A DNA stretch of 64,000 nt from Platerodrilus igneus (GCA_036346225.1 JARFIW010001452.1:806001-870000), one strand, 5' to 3'. Counted from the first letter of the stretch, positions 10,834 to 22,683 are shown. Numbers and translations are program-made. The notes: generated by a model from the letters alone, not told the origin.

Positions 10834-11124
10834 AGATTAAAGACGCCCTTCCAGTACAAATCGCGAAATATCAAAGAAGTCCAGTCGGGAGACACGCGCG
10901 ATATAACAGCAAATTTACTTGGGCCAAAGCTCAACAATAAAAATACTTTTAGTCTTCTAAAAGTTCTAACAAAGGAACTGCTACAAAATGAATTGGATTT
11001 GAGACAACATGACATAAATAAAATAGGAGCGGGACAAACGAAGCATAATCCATATCACATGCGAAAGATAATCCGTTTAGTTCGCGACATCACTATAAAA
11101 CTTCCAAAACAAGCAAAACCGTAA
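10834..11124 (+). CDS. ATG-less open frame, unknown protein
   Basis: Ninety-six codons are open between a TAA at 10831 and a TAA at 11122. They are preceded by a possible acceptor (ACCTAAAG|ATTAAAG). There is no ATG near the 5' end, so this would be an internal or last exon. The peptide has a coding-like composition: a charged start, a leucine-rich helix-like core (FSLLKVLTKELLQNELDL) and a basic end (MRKIIRLVRDITIKLPK). This stretch is less AT-rich than its flanks. I do not recognise the family. A 61-codon frame on the other strand is its shadow. Confidence 0.35.
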   Translation, partial: RLKTPFQYKSRNIKEVQSGDTRDITANLLGPKLNNKNTFSLLKVLTKELLQNELDLRQHDINKIGAGQTKHNPYHMRKIIRLVRDITIKLPKQAKP

Positions 11125-13440
11125 TAATATAGAAACTCACCAATGAAAACTGCCGCTTGCTTTACTAACAAAGCCAAATACATAATTTATGAAATAAGAC
11201 ATCGTTTGTTGTTCTTTCTAAATTTTGGTGCTATTACGCATTCGCCCGAATCATCATGATTATTGCTCTTTTCTCAAATTGATATAATAAACATAATTGA
11301 AGGGTATTTTGTGAAGTAGGAAAGTTAACTTTTGTCAAGCTGCAAGATGATGGTATGCATCATCAAGGACGGATTGATTGGAGTGCATATGTGCGGTTGC
11401 TGTTTGAACCTGCAGGTCCTTTAGGATGCTTTTTGATGCAGAATTGTAACATATAAATTTTCGGTAAATTTGTTCATTGACTTTAGCGCGGTGCATCTGT
11501 TACTTTAGTTGTTATCTAACAACATTTATATAATTCATTCAGTCATTATTGCATATTTAATAACCAATAAACTCCCAAAGCACACTTTAATTCAAATTAC
11601 ACTTAAAATCTACTACATACTACATATTCCTTACTGATAACACTTATATATACAAACTTGTTAACGTGTTCCTACATCTCAAAGTATCTAAGATTTCAAA
11701 TTGTTCCGACGATTGGCGATCGTTTGTCACTTCTCGTTTCGTAGTTGAACTGGAAGATCGCTCCGTGTTGAAAACATTCAACATGTGCAAGAAAATCAAG
11801 TTTTCCTGGCGAAGACGTCGTAAAAGATGAGCAGACTGTTAAAAGTTGTCCATGACAACTAATGTAGAAATGTAGTGTACAAATCCCTTGGCGAACGGTT
11901 TGTATAAATGAGTAAGCATATGAAATTAATTATTTTATTATAGTGCAACTTTGCAACCATGAGATTCTGAAACTTTGAATTTTAAAAGTTTGAAACTTTA
12001 AAATGTTAAAACTTCTATAACCTTGGAAATATGGATGGTCTTGTAATAATTTTGATGTGATTTCACGTAATTTCGATGCAGTCCAAGATCAACGAAAATA
12101 TTTTATTTGGTATGATTTAGTTAAATTTATGGCACTCGTTTAGAAGGCATATCAGTAAACTACTGTGATCCACACGTGGCCGACGTCGCTATGTAACCAG
12201 CGTCTTCTACTGATGCACAGGTCGTTTGAAGGTTACAGGTCATTGCCGCTGTCGGTAAGAAAGTATTAGTTTCTAAAATAATGCTTACGTTACAAAGTCC
12301 ATTACGTAAATTATGCATGCAATGATTTGCTTTTGAAACTTGTTTTACATTACATTGCTGTATGCAATGTATTATGATTTGTATAAATGTTTTTGTCAAT
12401 TAATTTTTAAAAGATCCTTTTGTAAAGTATAAAGTACAATGAGTACCATAACCTATATCTAATTAATAGTGTGTTCAACTTAAGATATCAAATCTCACCG
12501 ATTGTACAGGTGTAGATATACTTCGTCAGTTATCTTGTTTATGACTAATTGAAATACTAATATGTTAAGTTATAACACCTGAATGCTATATGATGAAAAT
12601 TGGAACTTAAAGTAATATGTCATTTTTTGATTTTTGCCGAAAGTTAAATAAGGAATATTTAAACATTGTGAGGTTGCGTAGCGCTACAATAACTATCTTA
12701 TAAAAATATATAATGTCCATAATTAAATATCTGACTTACAAATCACTTTCATAAGATTTGAATTTTTTTAGTAATGTTATTTATCATGATGTTATTTATT
12801 TTTCTTAAAAGAGAATACAGAATTATTTTTATTGGACTTCAGTTCATTTTTCAGTAATATTAAATTTTCCAAATTTTGTACGGTGTTTACAAAGTAAACT
12901 TATCCGAAAGAGTATCATGATAGTAGAGACAATTGAACTTAATTCAAAGATTCTATATTCATACTGATCCGTAATATATATAGGGTGTCTATGTTGGTAG
13001 AAACTATGTTTCAGAGTCACCCCACTCATCGTTAGATGCTTGAAAAAGACGAACAGGTGTAAGTATGATATGTGCGACAATCAAACTTTGTATTTAAAGT
13101 GGTTTATGATAATATAGGTTTCCAAATTTTCCTTTAAGCAAATTCATTTAGTCAGTTGATTTATAAAAAATTTAGGTGGCGTCCTTTATTCTGTTTCTTT
13201 CAACTCAAATATACCCACTGACCCAATCTCATGCGACCGTGGGTCAAAAAACCCAGTTAGCTAAATGTCTTAAGAGTGTTCTTTTACTATAAGCCAATTT
13301 GCATCCAAACCTTACCCTGGGCTTGATACAAGTACATAATAATTCTCAATAGGTAATGTTAATCTACCACAATTTTATTGTGGAATAGATTGATAGAAAA
13401 AATATAGATAAGAGAATGGCAGAATGTATAATACGGACTA
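11125..13440. other. no supported gene
   Basis: Mostly AT-rich. A less AT-rich patch at 12160-12255 ends in a good donor (CTGTCG|GTAAGAAA) and could be an exon on the plus strand (about 30 open codons), but no partner exon was found. A GC-richer patch at about 11700-11830 has no long frame. Confidence 0.4.
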
Positions 13441-13690
13441 CTATAGCTGCGTTTTTTATTCCGTTCGGTGCACTCCGAGTGCTTCTATTCGTTCTAGTAG
13501 CGTTTGATTATTAAAACGGAGTTAGCACCATGCACACTATAGTCGTCTGTAAATTCAGTTACAGAGTTGAGTGAACGCGCTCCGAAAACCCTAGGTGTTT
13601 TAGGCGGTGTATTTGAGAACAACTTCAAACATAACCTCTAATTTTGTTTACATTTCCAATTTTAAACTTAAGCTACTGTAAATTTTCAAC

Positions 13691-14480
13691 ATGAGTGTAG
13701 AAAACGGCACATTGGTATTTGTTTGCCGGGCTTGTGAACATTTCAGTTCAGACCAAAATGATATTGCCCAACATATTTTGGAGGTGCTTGATTTTGGAGG
13801 TAAGAGACATATTCATTTAAATACTACATGTATGAATTTATTTAGATGACTATTTTGCACAATTTAATGCAATATCCACTATGTGGTGTCTCCAAATCAT
13901 GAAGAAGATATGCCAGAAGTTGAAGATGAAAGTGTGGCAGATCAAAAAATGTGGATTAATGACAATGTTGTAGCATTGATTGATATAGTAAAAACCCACT
14001 ACGAAGACTTTGACAAGACATTAAAAAAATTTGTGTGGACAAGAATTGCCAATGACTTGTCAAATGTTTTAAAAAGAAAAATCTTTGCAAGAGAATGCGA
14101 AGCAAAATGGAAGTCGTTAAAACGTACATATAAAACTATCCGATCAAATAATGAAACTAGTGGAAGGAAGCGGAATCTTTGGGAGTTCTTTGATGCAATG
14201 CATGAAGTGTTATTTAAAAGACCTGAAATAGCACCATCAGCTACGTGAAGTAGCACCAGCTGCCTTCAAGTAGCAGAAAATCTGGTAAAGACAAATAACA
14301 TGGATGATGCAGCAGGTTCTTCCACAAATGAAATTTGTAGTTCAAATTTATCAAAACATAGGAAGACCAAAACCAATATAGCAGAACAACGACATAAAGA
14401 TAGAAGATAGAATGGAGCGACAAGATGGATTCTTGAATCTTTTTGGGAAGTTTGTTAGTCGACTAGCTACAAAGCATTAG
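13691..14480 (+). pseudogene. Harbinger Myb/MADF-like accessory protein
   Basis: Exon one (13691-13799) starts with ATG and encodes a short Cys/His motif (VCRACEHF...QHI); it ends at GGAG|GTAAGAG. The second part is clean at 13883-14248 and carries a MADF/SANT-type helical domain: WINDNVVALIDIVKTHY, then FVWTRIANDL, CEAKWKSLKRTYKTI and LWEFFDAM. Harbinger elements use such a protein to bring the transposase to the nucleus and to the ends. The frame is broken between 13848 and 13883 and again near 14248; a tail runs on in another frame to TAG at 14478. It is therefore a disabled copy. Confidence 0.65.
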
Positions 14481-14807
14481 TTATTGTGTCATAAAACATT
14501 TGCTTTGTTAACAAATATTTTGATTTAATTACTTATTCGATATTTTGTTGAATTGTATATTGTAGAAGTATTGAAGTATAAGTATTAGGTTCATGTAGTA
14601 ATTCAAGATTGTTTCTAGTTTTTAATTGTTATTTAGGTTTCGATTGATTCGGTGAAGGTTTTAGCAATGTAAGAGCAGTAAGTATGTAATAATCAAAGCA
14701 TAAAGACTAATACAATAGTTCTAATAATTGGAAAATCAAAATACAACCTTAGTTAATTTTAAAATACATATATTATTTTAATGATTTAGCTTTTATTTCC
14801 TGTATAA
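14481..14807. other. Harbinger internal spacer, no gene
   Basis: AT-rich, non-coding sequence between the accessory gene and the inserted mariner. Confidence 0.5.
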
Positions 14808-14809
14808 TA

Positions 14810-16122
14810 CAGTATTGCCCGAAATAAACAGTACTGAAATTGTAATTGTTTTGTATATTTAAAAAATACATATTATTGACACTTTATTATATGTTCTAAA
14901 TGTGCACCTCTTCGTTCGAGACAGACTTCATAACGATGTTCTAAGTTTCTGGTCATGTTATTGAATAAGGGTTGTCTCAGGGCTGCGAAGAAGACTCTAA
15001 CGGCATCCTTTAATTCATCGATGGTTTGTGGTGCCCGTTTGAAAACGGCATTTTTAGCCATGCCCCAAATGTATGCGTCTGGAGGTGTGAGGTCTGGAGA
15101 ATGTGAAGGATAAGGGAAGTCAGTAAATCGTGATATGAATTTGCTTGGAAAATGTTCTTGAAGAAATTGACGAATTGCGGCAGCAGTATGGCAAGTTGCC
15201 CCGTCCTGCTGAAAAATTGGTTTCGAAATGCCAAGTTACGTGCACGACAGAATTGACGTAGATCAGGGATAAATCGTGTTAAAATTTGTCTGTACCTCTG
15301 TTGATTAAGTGTGACTTGCCTACCATTCTCTTCGATAAAGTACGGACCAATGATTCCGTGTCCGGAAACAGCACACCAGACACTCACTTTTTCACTATGT
15401 AAAGGAACCTCTTGAACCTCATCGGGTCTGGCAAAGCCCAGAAATCGATTTGTGCGACGATTCACATAGCCTGACAAGTGAAAATGTGCTTCGTCTGAAA
15501 ACCAAACATTTTTTAAAAATTCAGGATTTTCATACTGTAACGCGAGAATTCTGGCGCAATATTCCACTCTACTGCGATAATCCCGAGGATGTAGTTGTTG
15601 ATGTACCTGAATCACATACGAAAATGTACCCAGCTCCTTCAGGATTCTTTGAAAGGAAGTTCTTTTTAAATCAAGTTGTAACGCTGTCCTTGCCTGGCTA
15701 ACTTTCGGATTTTCTAAGATTTGCTCAAAACACGTTCATGGTTATTGTTGTTGTTAACTGTCCTGGGACGCCCCGAGTTTCCTTTTCGTTGGCACAATAC
15801 ACTACCTGTATTTCTAAACTTTTCAATAACCTTCAAAATTACAGCATTACTTGGAGAACGTTTATTAAACCTTTGTGTGAATTGATCAGACACGTATAGC
15901 AAACTTGCACCATTATGTCGGCCGATTCCGTATGAACGAAAATAATGCTCTACCAGAAACACTTTCTCCTCTGTACTTAACACCATTTTTAACAATTAGA
16001 CCCTACTAATTACTTGATTGAGGTTTACTTGACAGGTCTATACTAGCTAACTTGAGTGTGACAGCGCACGCATAAAAACACCGCCAACTTAGTTTCAGTA
16101 CTGTTTATTTCGGGCAATACTG
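14810..16122 (-). mobile_element. mariner-type element, 1313 bp, copy 1
   Basis: The terminal inverted repeats are about 30 bp and essentially perfect. They start CAGTATTGCCCGAAATAAAC at 14810 and, on the other strand, at 16122. The flanks are TA at 14808-14809 and 16123-16124, the expected target duplication of Tc1/mariner elements. It contains one transposase gene on minus with two frameshifts. Perfect ends and few lesions suggest one of the younger insertions in the window. It interrupts the Harbinger element. Confidence 0.92.
14873..15995 (-). pseudogene. mariner (DD41D-type) transposase, two frameshifts
   Basis: The protein starts with ATG at 15995 and an N-terminal helix-turn-helix region of the DUF4817 type (STEEKVFLVEHYFRSYG...RFNKRSPSNAV). 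The catalytic core follows. First Asp is in VWFSDEAHFHLSG, second in QQDGATCHTA, and the third acidic residue is the Asp of SPDLTPPDAYIWG. Counting from my translation, 41 residues lie between the second and third, hence DD41D. The C-terminus ends in a basic HLEHII-type tail. The frame shifts near 15716 (end of the HTH region) and near 15222 (just before the second Asp). All three acidic residues are still encoded. Confidence 0.88.
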
Positions 16123-16300
16123 TATTAGACAACGCTAAACTGGCCAAATCACATTACACAATAAGGATTATTTATTATTCATATACATTCACATACAATT
16201 GTTGATATGGAATAGTGATGCAGCACAACATAGCACTTACGTTGATACTGAGCATTATATATAGTACAATATAAAAATCCAAATAGTTTTAGTTGCCTTT

Positions 16301-17486
16301 TCAAATAATTAAGGGCAGTGACTTTACCAAGTTCATTCTTTTGATTTCGTGCTCGTCAATATCTGGATTTTCAATATCGATATCTTCTATATTTCTAGGA
16401 TTAATTCTTCTCTCATCTATAACTTGTGCATTTAGGTCTAACAAATCTACTAATCTGTCATTTGAATAAATACATATATTATGTAAAATACTTGCAGCAA
16501 TTATTAAAAAACTGATCAAATCTAGTCTGACCGTTTCCAATGATTTCAATCTACGAAACCGCCCTTTTAACAAACCAAATGCATTCTCAATGACTGCTCG
16601 AGTTTTGTTTAATGTGACATTAAAATTCTTCTGCCTGTTTGATAAATGTGTGTAAGTTTTAAAACCTACTAATAAAGTGGTGGATAATTGGTAGGCTAGG
16701 TCTTCTATCAAAAAGCTGTCGTTTGGAAAAGAAACTTCACCATTCTGGATTCTTTGATATAGATCTGATCTTCTAAACAAGGTAAGGTCATGGATTGATC
16801 CTGCTTCTCCTGCATATACGTCTGTGAAAAGTAAATCACTATCACATACGCCTTGAAGTAAAATTGAATGATAGCTCTTTCTATTAATAAACGAACTATG
16901 GTTTACCAATGGTGCTTTAACACGAATATGACTTCCATCTATTGCTCCTATGACTCCTTAAAAACACTAATTGAAGTAAATTCCAAAGAAATACAATATT
17001 TACCATTAAGCTTATGACGAATCCGGAATTTTGTGATTGTTTCTACAGCTCTTTTCCCAGTAGGCCAATTTAATATTCACTTTTAGTAGTAAATGACAAC
17101 AACGATAAAGTATATCCCAACATGTTGATTTCGTTACACCAAATCGATTTGCTACAGATCTAAAAGAACAAATGCTGCTAAAAATATATGTAAACATGCA
17201 GCCTGTAAGCTGCAGTTACTATTTTGACCCTTGCTCAACTGAAGCATTCCAAGTTGGCTAAGTACAACAACATTATAAGAATTTGCTTTTCCAACAGAAC
17301 TGATGGTCTTCCAGCTTTTAAAACAGGATGGTAGACAGACTGCATCATTCTAAATAAAGATTCAAAAGAATCTGGATCTATTCGAAAGTGCATCTTAAAC
17401 TGTTTGTCCGACATATCCATGATGGCAACCTCATAAAAGTTGTATATTTTATCATCATAGCATTCTTCGCGTTCGCTGTCACTATC
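16301..17486 (-). pseudogene. PIF/Harbinger DDE transposase, three exons
   Basis: The first exon (to 17239) carries DSFESLFRMM and a GRPSV motif. The intron at 17160-17238 should use CAG|GTGAGC, but the donor now reads CAG|TTGAGC, so its GT is lost. The second exon carries the helix-turn-helix (RSVANRFGVTKSTCWDI). A 47-bp intron (16957-17003, GTAAAT...TTTTAAG) leads to the catalytic exon with all three acidic positions: GAIDGSHI, FTDVYAGEAGSIHD and ENAFGLLKGRF. No ATG is seen in frame before the first exon, and a TAA sits at 17487-17489. The DDE domain itself is intact over about 200 codons. Confidence 0.85.
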
Positions 17487-17746
17487 TTAGTTAAATAAAT
17501 TGTTATTCACAAATTGACAAACGTATCCCATTCCCCTTATTCCAATCATTTCTATCATGTTTAGTATCTAAACCAAAACAACCAAATAAACACATTTGAC
17601 ATTATTGACAGAACGGAACACCATACGATCTAAATGCGTTCAAAATGGTTTTGTATGCGCTTTAGATCCTGAAGTCACGTGACTATTCACTCCATTCACG
17701 TTTGCACGGTTAGTGCTCCACTCCGTAACAAATAAACGAACTCGCC

Positions 17747-18570
17747 TTATATTATCACGTTGCGCTAGTTGCATCTGACCTTATAGGCTGATATACACAG
17801 ATATTTTCCAGTATACCGAAACTAGTATGTCCCATATATACAAAAACTCGAATATCAAGAACCTGTAACACTTCACACGTGTCAATTTTTAAATCCCGTT
17901 TCTGAAATCCACGCAGAACTCTTATTAATTCAGACATATTTATTTACAAAAATTATAATGTCTCCTATAGTAATATTTGATTTCAGTTTTAATGCGTGTT
18001 GCGCTGATCTTAATTGTTCTAAGTAATCCTATTGCGTTAACTTGCTACAGGTTTATCTTTGAATGATCTTTGTATTAAATTAAAAGTCTATTTTAAGAAA
18101 ATTCTACTCTTTACTTTATTCTGTACAGATTCCTACAGTTTGCTGTTCGATGATTACATTGTCATCGCGATGAATATTAGTAAGTTCCAACATAGTTTTA
18201 ATATTTGGTAATCCTTATATGTTTCGGTTCTTGTATATTATGTATTAGCATTGCAAGTGGTTTTTAACTTAAGAATTTGTTTATGTGAGTTAGTTGAAAA
18301 GTGATTGTAAAGATTAGCGTAATATGTTTACAAGTGTTAGTAATTTTTATCTATAACTGGGTTATAAACGGTTAAGGTGATGTTACATCCTCGTCTGTGC
18401 GCCACTAGTCGTGTTTGCCCTAGTCTGTCAGAACGTTTTCATGATAGTGACTTTCTGGGTTTGTAGTATAATCCTAGCGTTTTTCAAATCGTTTTGAGGT
18501 GGTTGTTACTTCGTGCCGTGTCAACTGTTAATTGGTTAAAATAGCCTGGAATTCGGTCTCTACAAGATTC
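17747..18570. other. no firm gene; one small minus-strand frame
   Basis: A 60-codon minus-strand frame at 17755-17937 starts with ATG (MSELIRVLRGFQKRDL) and ends at the proposed Harbinger border. It looks peptide-like but has no recognised family and may be a host or element remnant cut by the insertion. The rest is AT-rich. Confidence 0.3.
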
Positions 18571-18572
18571 TT

Positions 18573-19073
18573 CTAAGTCTTAAGTAGGATTGGTTGAAGT
18601 TGGAATGAAATGAGTTTCCATAGCAATTCTTGGAGAGTATGGTGTGATCCATCGAACAGTACAGAGTGGTGTAGGTCTAATTGAGCTTTAAGGTCGTTGA
18701 TTGTGGCTTTTCCGTTTAGGATTTGTAACTTTTTGCGGAAATTTCGATAGCTACTGATGGTAGAGAAAAAGTGGACATGTGTACATACGAAAAATATAAT
18801 AACTGATAATAAACAGCAAATAATTACTTCAAACACTTACCTTGTATGCGAGCGTAGTAAAGCACATTTATGTTCATGCGGCCGTTCAAACGGATGACGA
18901 TAGTAAAAAAAACTCTGTTGAATGCGTCCGCCAAGTACGGGTAACGATAGTAGACTCTTCAATATGGTGAAGCGTAGCACATGTAATTCTGCGGCCGTCT
19001 TCAAGGAAAAGCGGTACAACAATGCTTCGTGTCTTCTCCATGGCCGGTGATAAGAAAGTTCTCGCACATGCAA
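18573..19073 (-). CDS. candidate two-exon gene, unknown protein
   Basis: Exon one (19073-18841) starts with ATG and stays open for 77 codons to a strong donor, ACAAG|GTAAGTG. The intron is 87 bp (18840-18754) and ends in a pyrimidine tract plus ATCAG. Exon two (18753-18573) continues the frame across the phase-2 junction for 60 more codons to a stop, giving about 137 residues. Exon one is clearly more GC-rich than the surroundings. The product is basic and His-rich first (ELSYHRPWRRHE) and then leucine-rich (LHHSVLFDGSHHTLQELLWK). I recognise no family. A second frame in exon one is also long, so it could instead be a GC-rich 5' UTR exon. Confidence 0.4.
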
Positions 19074-19274
19074 AGTGCACAGTTTATCGATATGGCGGTA
19101 CTTTGTACAGGCGCGGTGTTTGAACTAATATGCTGCACACAATAATATTTTAATAAACCGAGCGGAGCTAATTAATCAACAAATTCCAACTTCGAAAATA
19201 AATTAAGTCGTAAATTATACAATATAAGCGGATCAGGATTCTTTCCATTAGTACCTAATTTAATAGCTGCTTCC

Positions 19275-19712
19275 GTGTTGGATGTACTGAAGTGGCACGG
19301 TGAGTCTGGATATCTGGATTCTGGAATCTTAGCGACTACCCTGGGAGGATATGATTACTATGGTGACGCTATCCATGTTTGTATACTGCTATTTGAATTT
19401 TTAGGTACAACGGAAATTGGGGTTTTACCGACAGCACTGGGCATCCTTTCGGAAATTCTTTCGAAGAGCCTTTTCAAATATACTTTCAAATATTCTCTTT
19501 TCGCAGATCCTTTCGTCGATCTGTTTGCAGCTCCTGTCGCTGTTGTTTTCACATCTGCCGTTACAGCTCGTTTCACATCCTTGATATCGAGAAGTAAAAT
19601 ATACATTATCACAACATTCCATACATACTACAACCTTATTTACCTTGTAGTACACCTAACTGATTTTGAATTACTACCGTTTTATCAAGAGATTGTAAGT
19701 TATTTAGTTTAA
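19275..19712. other. coding-like patch open on both strands
   Basis: The plus strand is open for 145 codons with a hydrophobic product. The minus strand is open for 84 codons (19358-19612) with a basic product (DVKRAVTADVKTTATGAANR, then KREYLKVYLKRLFERISERM) and a donor-like GTAAAACC after MPSAV. The basic minus-strand reading looks more like a real protein, with the plus frame its complement. No family is recognised. Confidence 0.25.
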
Positions 19713-19927
19713 GAAGAGGTAACCAATCACTTCCATGAATTGAATGTTAATGAAGTTAATTACTTGTTCATCATCATTGTCTTCAGTCCTGGAACTGATT
19801 AGACGCGTACCTTCATTGTTTACTATTCTGAGCAAACCTACACATTTTTCTGAAAATCACGCAGCCTACATCCTTCACTACCGGCATGAAGTAGTCAGAT
19901 CTAGGTCTACATCTACATTTTATTTAG

Positions 19928-20092
19928 TGATGCCGCGAGACAAAAACGAGACCAGAAATGCTTACTTCTCGTTCTCGTTTCGAAATTCTAGACGAAAACT
20001 TGGTTGAGCTCTCGTTCTCGAAGGATGTTTCTCGTCTCGTTCTCGATCTCGAGTCTAGATTTCTCGAATTCTCAACTTCTCGACTTCTAAAA
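19928..20092. promoter_or_regulatory. hAT subterminal TCTCG motif cluster
   Basis: At least ten copies of TCTCG or its complement CGAGA lie within 165 bases, in both orientations, right behind the proposed hAT end. hAT transposases generally bind many short subterminal motifs, so this is a natural transposase-binding array. The frames reading through it (Arg/Ser/Glu-rich) are artefacts of the motif density. Confidence 0.5.
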
Positions 20093-21657
20093 TGCTCTGC
20101 AAGTTTCAACATGTTTTTGAACCACCAATTGCTATGTGAGCAATACATTCAGATAGTACCTATATGCGGTTTTATATATTGAAACTGGAATAAATTAAAT
20201 TGCTTCTGTTGTGAATGGCTAGTAACTGTAGCCCGAAAGTTCGGAAGCAACCAAGCGAAAATTACCTTAATATATTTGCATTTGAACACTATGAAAAATG
20301 AAAGTAAACGCAAAAAAAATTAATGATGCCAAATTATCTGTAAGTACTCAAAATCGATTGCATTAATCAACTGATAATATAAATTTAATACAGGTTGCGT
20401 TTTATTTGATCACTGTCTCAGGTATTTTCTTTAAATCGTTCTTAATATTACGAACTCAAAATCTTTCGTCTGAAAGTAATAAATTAATAAGAATGCCGTC
20501 TAATTTCAACATTCTTCTTTTATAACAATAAATGCAAATTAAACGCATGCAAACCAATAGATTGTATACTATACTAAAAAAAATCATGTAATATTATGGC
20601 TAAGTGGCGAACAAGTCAGGGTTTGAAATCTTTTACCATAGTTTTGCAAAATCTATTAAACTTCAAATCACTGTATTCTGCAAGTATTTAGTCCTGGTTA
20701 AAAATTGCAATTTATAACTAGGTATGTACCTGGTTTATCTATCACATGCTACAATAAGTTGTCAGCTATAAATGCAGCTTATTAACAAAATCGTCTTGGG
20801 AAAAGTCTTCTTGTGTCTCAACTAAAAATAGTTCATTGAACGTCACCCAATATACGCTAACACATTTCAAAATAGTTAAATGTTGCATGAATCTTTAAAA
20901 TACCCAACAAATTAAATTTCGACTATACATCAACCGACGGCGATGCAACAAAATTTGGGATTACATTTTTACCTAAAGATAAATATTTCCCAAGAAACGT
21001 ATAGAAGATGCATTTAAACAAAATAGTGTTTGAAATTTTTGCTATCTTTTTAGGATCTAAATATTCTATACCCCATACATCACTTCATACCTTTTAAAAA
21101 GAATAACCTTCCTTAACATAAGCTAAGCAGCAACCTCTACATACTGGTTTTTTCAGGGATTATCGTGACTTTGTATAAACCGTACTCAGTATCTTTGGCT
21201 TTTCTTATTTATGATTCATATTTATTTTGCAAAACCTGTAAACTTCGTTCAACAATGTACTTGTTTAAGAAACCATGTGACCTGTATACCTAAAATTGGA
21301 TACCGAATCCTACTTTCTAGTTGAAGGGTACGAAAAGTATAAAAGCCTTTTGTTTTCTCATCTACCTTTTGTAAGTTTCTATAATATTATTTCTCTGAAA
21401 TCATTGTTATAACTGCAACATCCTGTCTAAGGAATTAAGATTATTTAAAAAAGGTTTGACATTTGAATGTATGTCTGAAGAATAACAATTTATCCTACAA
21501 CAAATGCCTGTCATCCTTGAAGTACAAACTATAAATATACCGAAAACTAAAAGCTTTCACTTTAATATTTTTATGTTTTGCTGCATATATAAACTTTCTG
21601 ACCTCTAAGTTTGCTTATTTATTCATATTAACTTCTGTTAAAATTTTAAAGTGAAAG
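20093..21657. other. non-coding stretch inside the hAT
   Basis: Very AT-rich, with no open frame of note. It lies between the subterminal motifs and the transposase gene. Confidence 0.4.
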
Positions 21658-22683
21658 ATGAAGCGGTCAAAAGTAGCCTTTTCATATAAACAGCAAGATG
21701 GAAATGAAGAAGTCGATAATCCTGAACCATATAGCAGCGATGACAGCTTTTCTGATCGAACAAATGTTTCTTTTCTTTCAAGTATTAGTGCGAACATCAC
21801 CAACTTAGATGAAGATAATCAGTACGACTTTTTCTTCCATAACGGAATCATGGTCATCAACATCATCAAATGTAGGAAGAGGCTTTTATACCCAGTGCAA
21901 AAATAGCGAAAATATCGAAAATAAAAGTGAGCGACTATTACCACATAAATGTGGAAGACAGGAACCACAAAACGGGGACATGCAAACTGTGTTTAGAAAA
22001 GAAAATCAGTACGGTTATAAAAATGAAGTGCTCTAATACTAGCGACTTAAAAAGACACCTAATGTTAATACACGCTGCAGTCTATAACAGTATTTTTATG
22101 AACCAGAAACGTCCACGCCAAAACAAAATCAAATCCCATTTTGAAGATGATTAACAAAAATAGACGTAACTCACTTACGGTAAGTTATAAAAAGGGTATA
22201 ATTATAATCGTTACTGAATTAAGTGATACTAGCTATTTGCAATTTCTAAATTTACTTGACAGTTTTTTAAATCGCTTTCATTTCTTGCCGTTCTAGTCCT
22301 TTTTACGTATATCTTTTGTTTAGAGTTTAGACTTTTGTAAGTAGAAGGTATAAGTAACGTAGTATTGTAAAACCTCAAAAGTATCATGATTAATTGGTTA
22401 TTCATATTCTAAAACATATTTTTCTTATTTCAGTCAATTGGCAAGGAACAGGAATGGGATGAAGTGTTGGTTGGATGGACAGCAACCAAATATTTACCCT
22501 TTAGTTTTTTTCAAGACGATGCGACACAAAGATTGTTTCATGTGTTAAATAACACCGTAGTACTGCCTACGAATGGCAATGAAAGAGAAGGTGGTGAAAC
22601 AGTTTGTTATAATGCAAAAAAAAATTAAAAACATTTCTAACTTTTTACTTACCGTTGATGGTTGGTCCTCAGTATCCAATGTA
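21658..22683 (+). pseudogene. hAT transposase with BED zinc finger, truncated
   Basis: The ATG is at 21658. An acidic, Ser-rich start (NPEPYSSDDSFSDR) is followed after a frameshift by a BED finger: GTCKLC...NTSDLKRHLMLIH (C-x2-C and H-x4-H) in 21927-22154. Stops follow BED, and then a 254-bp intron-like segment (22180-22433, GTAAGTT...TTATTTCAG) leads to the conserved hAT region: WTATKYLPFSFFQDD, FHVLNN, VLPTNGN and, after an A-run frameshift, LLTVDGWSS at the first catalytic Asp. The gene is then cut by LINE sequence. It encodes no working transposase. Confidence 0.7.

Larger units (their letters stand above)
13446..17746. mobile_element. PIF/Harbinger element containing a mariner
   Basis: The element has two convergent genes, the standard content of the superfamily: a Myb/MADF-like DNA-binding protein on plus (13691-14480) and a DDE transposase on minus (16301-17486). 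The proposed ends are imperfect inverted repeats: left GCGTTTTTTATTCCGTTCGG (from 13448) against right, other strand, TTCGTTTATTTGTTACGGAG (from about 17741). I could not define the 3-bp target duplication, so the borders are provisional. A 1313-bp mariner (14810-16122) sits between the two genes. Confidence 0.6.
19925..22683 (+). mobile_element. BED-finger hAT element, left part
   Basis: The left end is proposed at TAGTGATGCCGCGAGA (19925), which resembles hAT terminal repeats. It is followed by a subterminal block packed with TCTCG and CTCGTTCTCG motifs (19928-20092). A transposase gene with a BED finger starts at 21658. The element stops at about 22683, where minus-strand LINE sequence begins inside the catalytic domain. 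No right end was found in the window, so the rest is deleted or displaced. Confidence 0.55.

Noticed and set aside
15450..15701. 83-codon plus-strand frame
   Set aside because: It is antisense to the mariner transposase.
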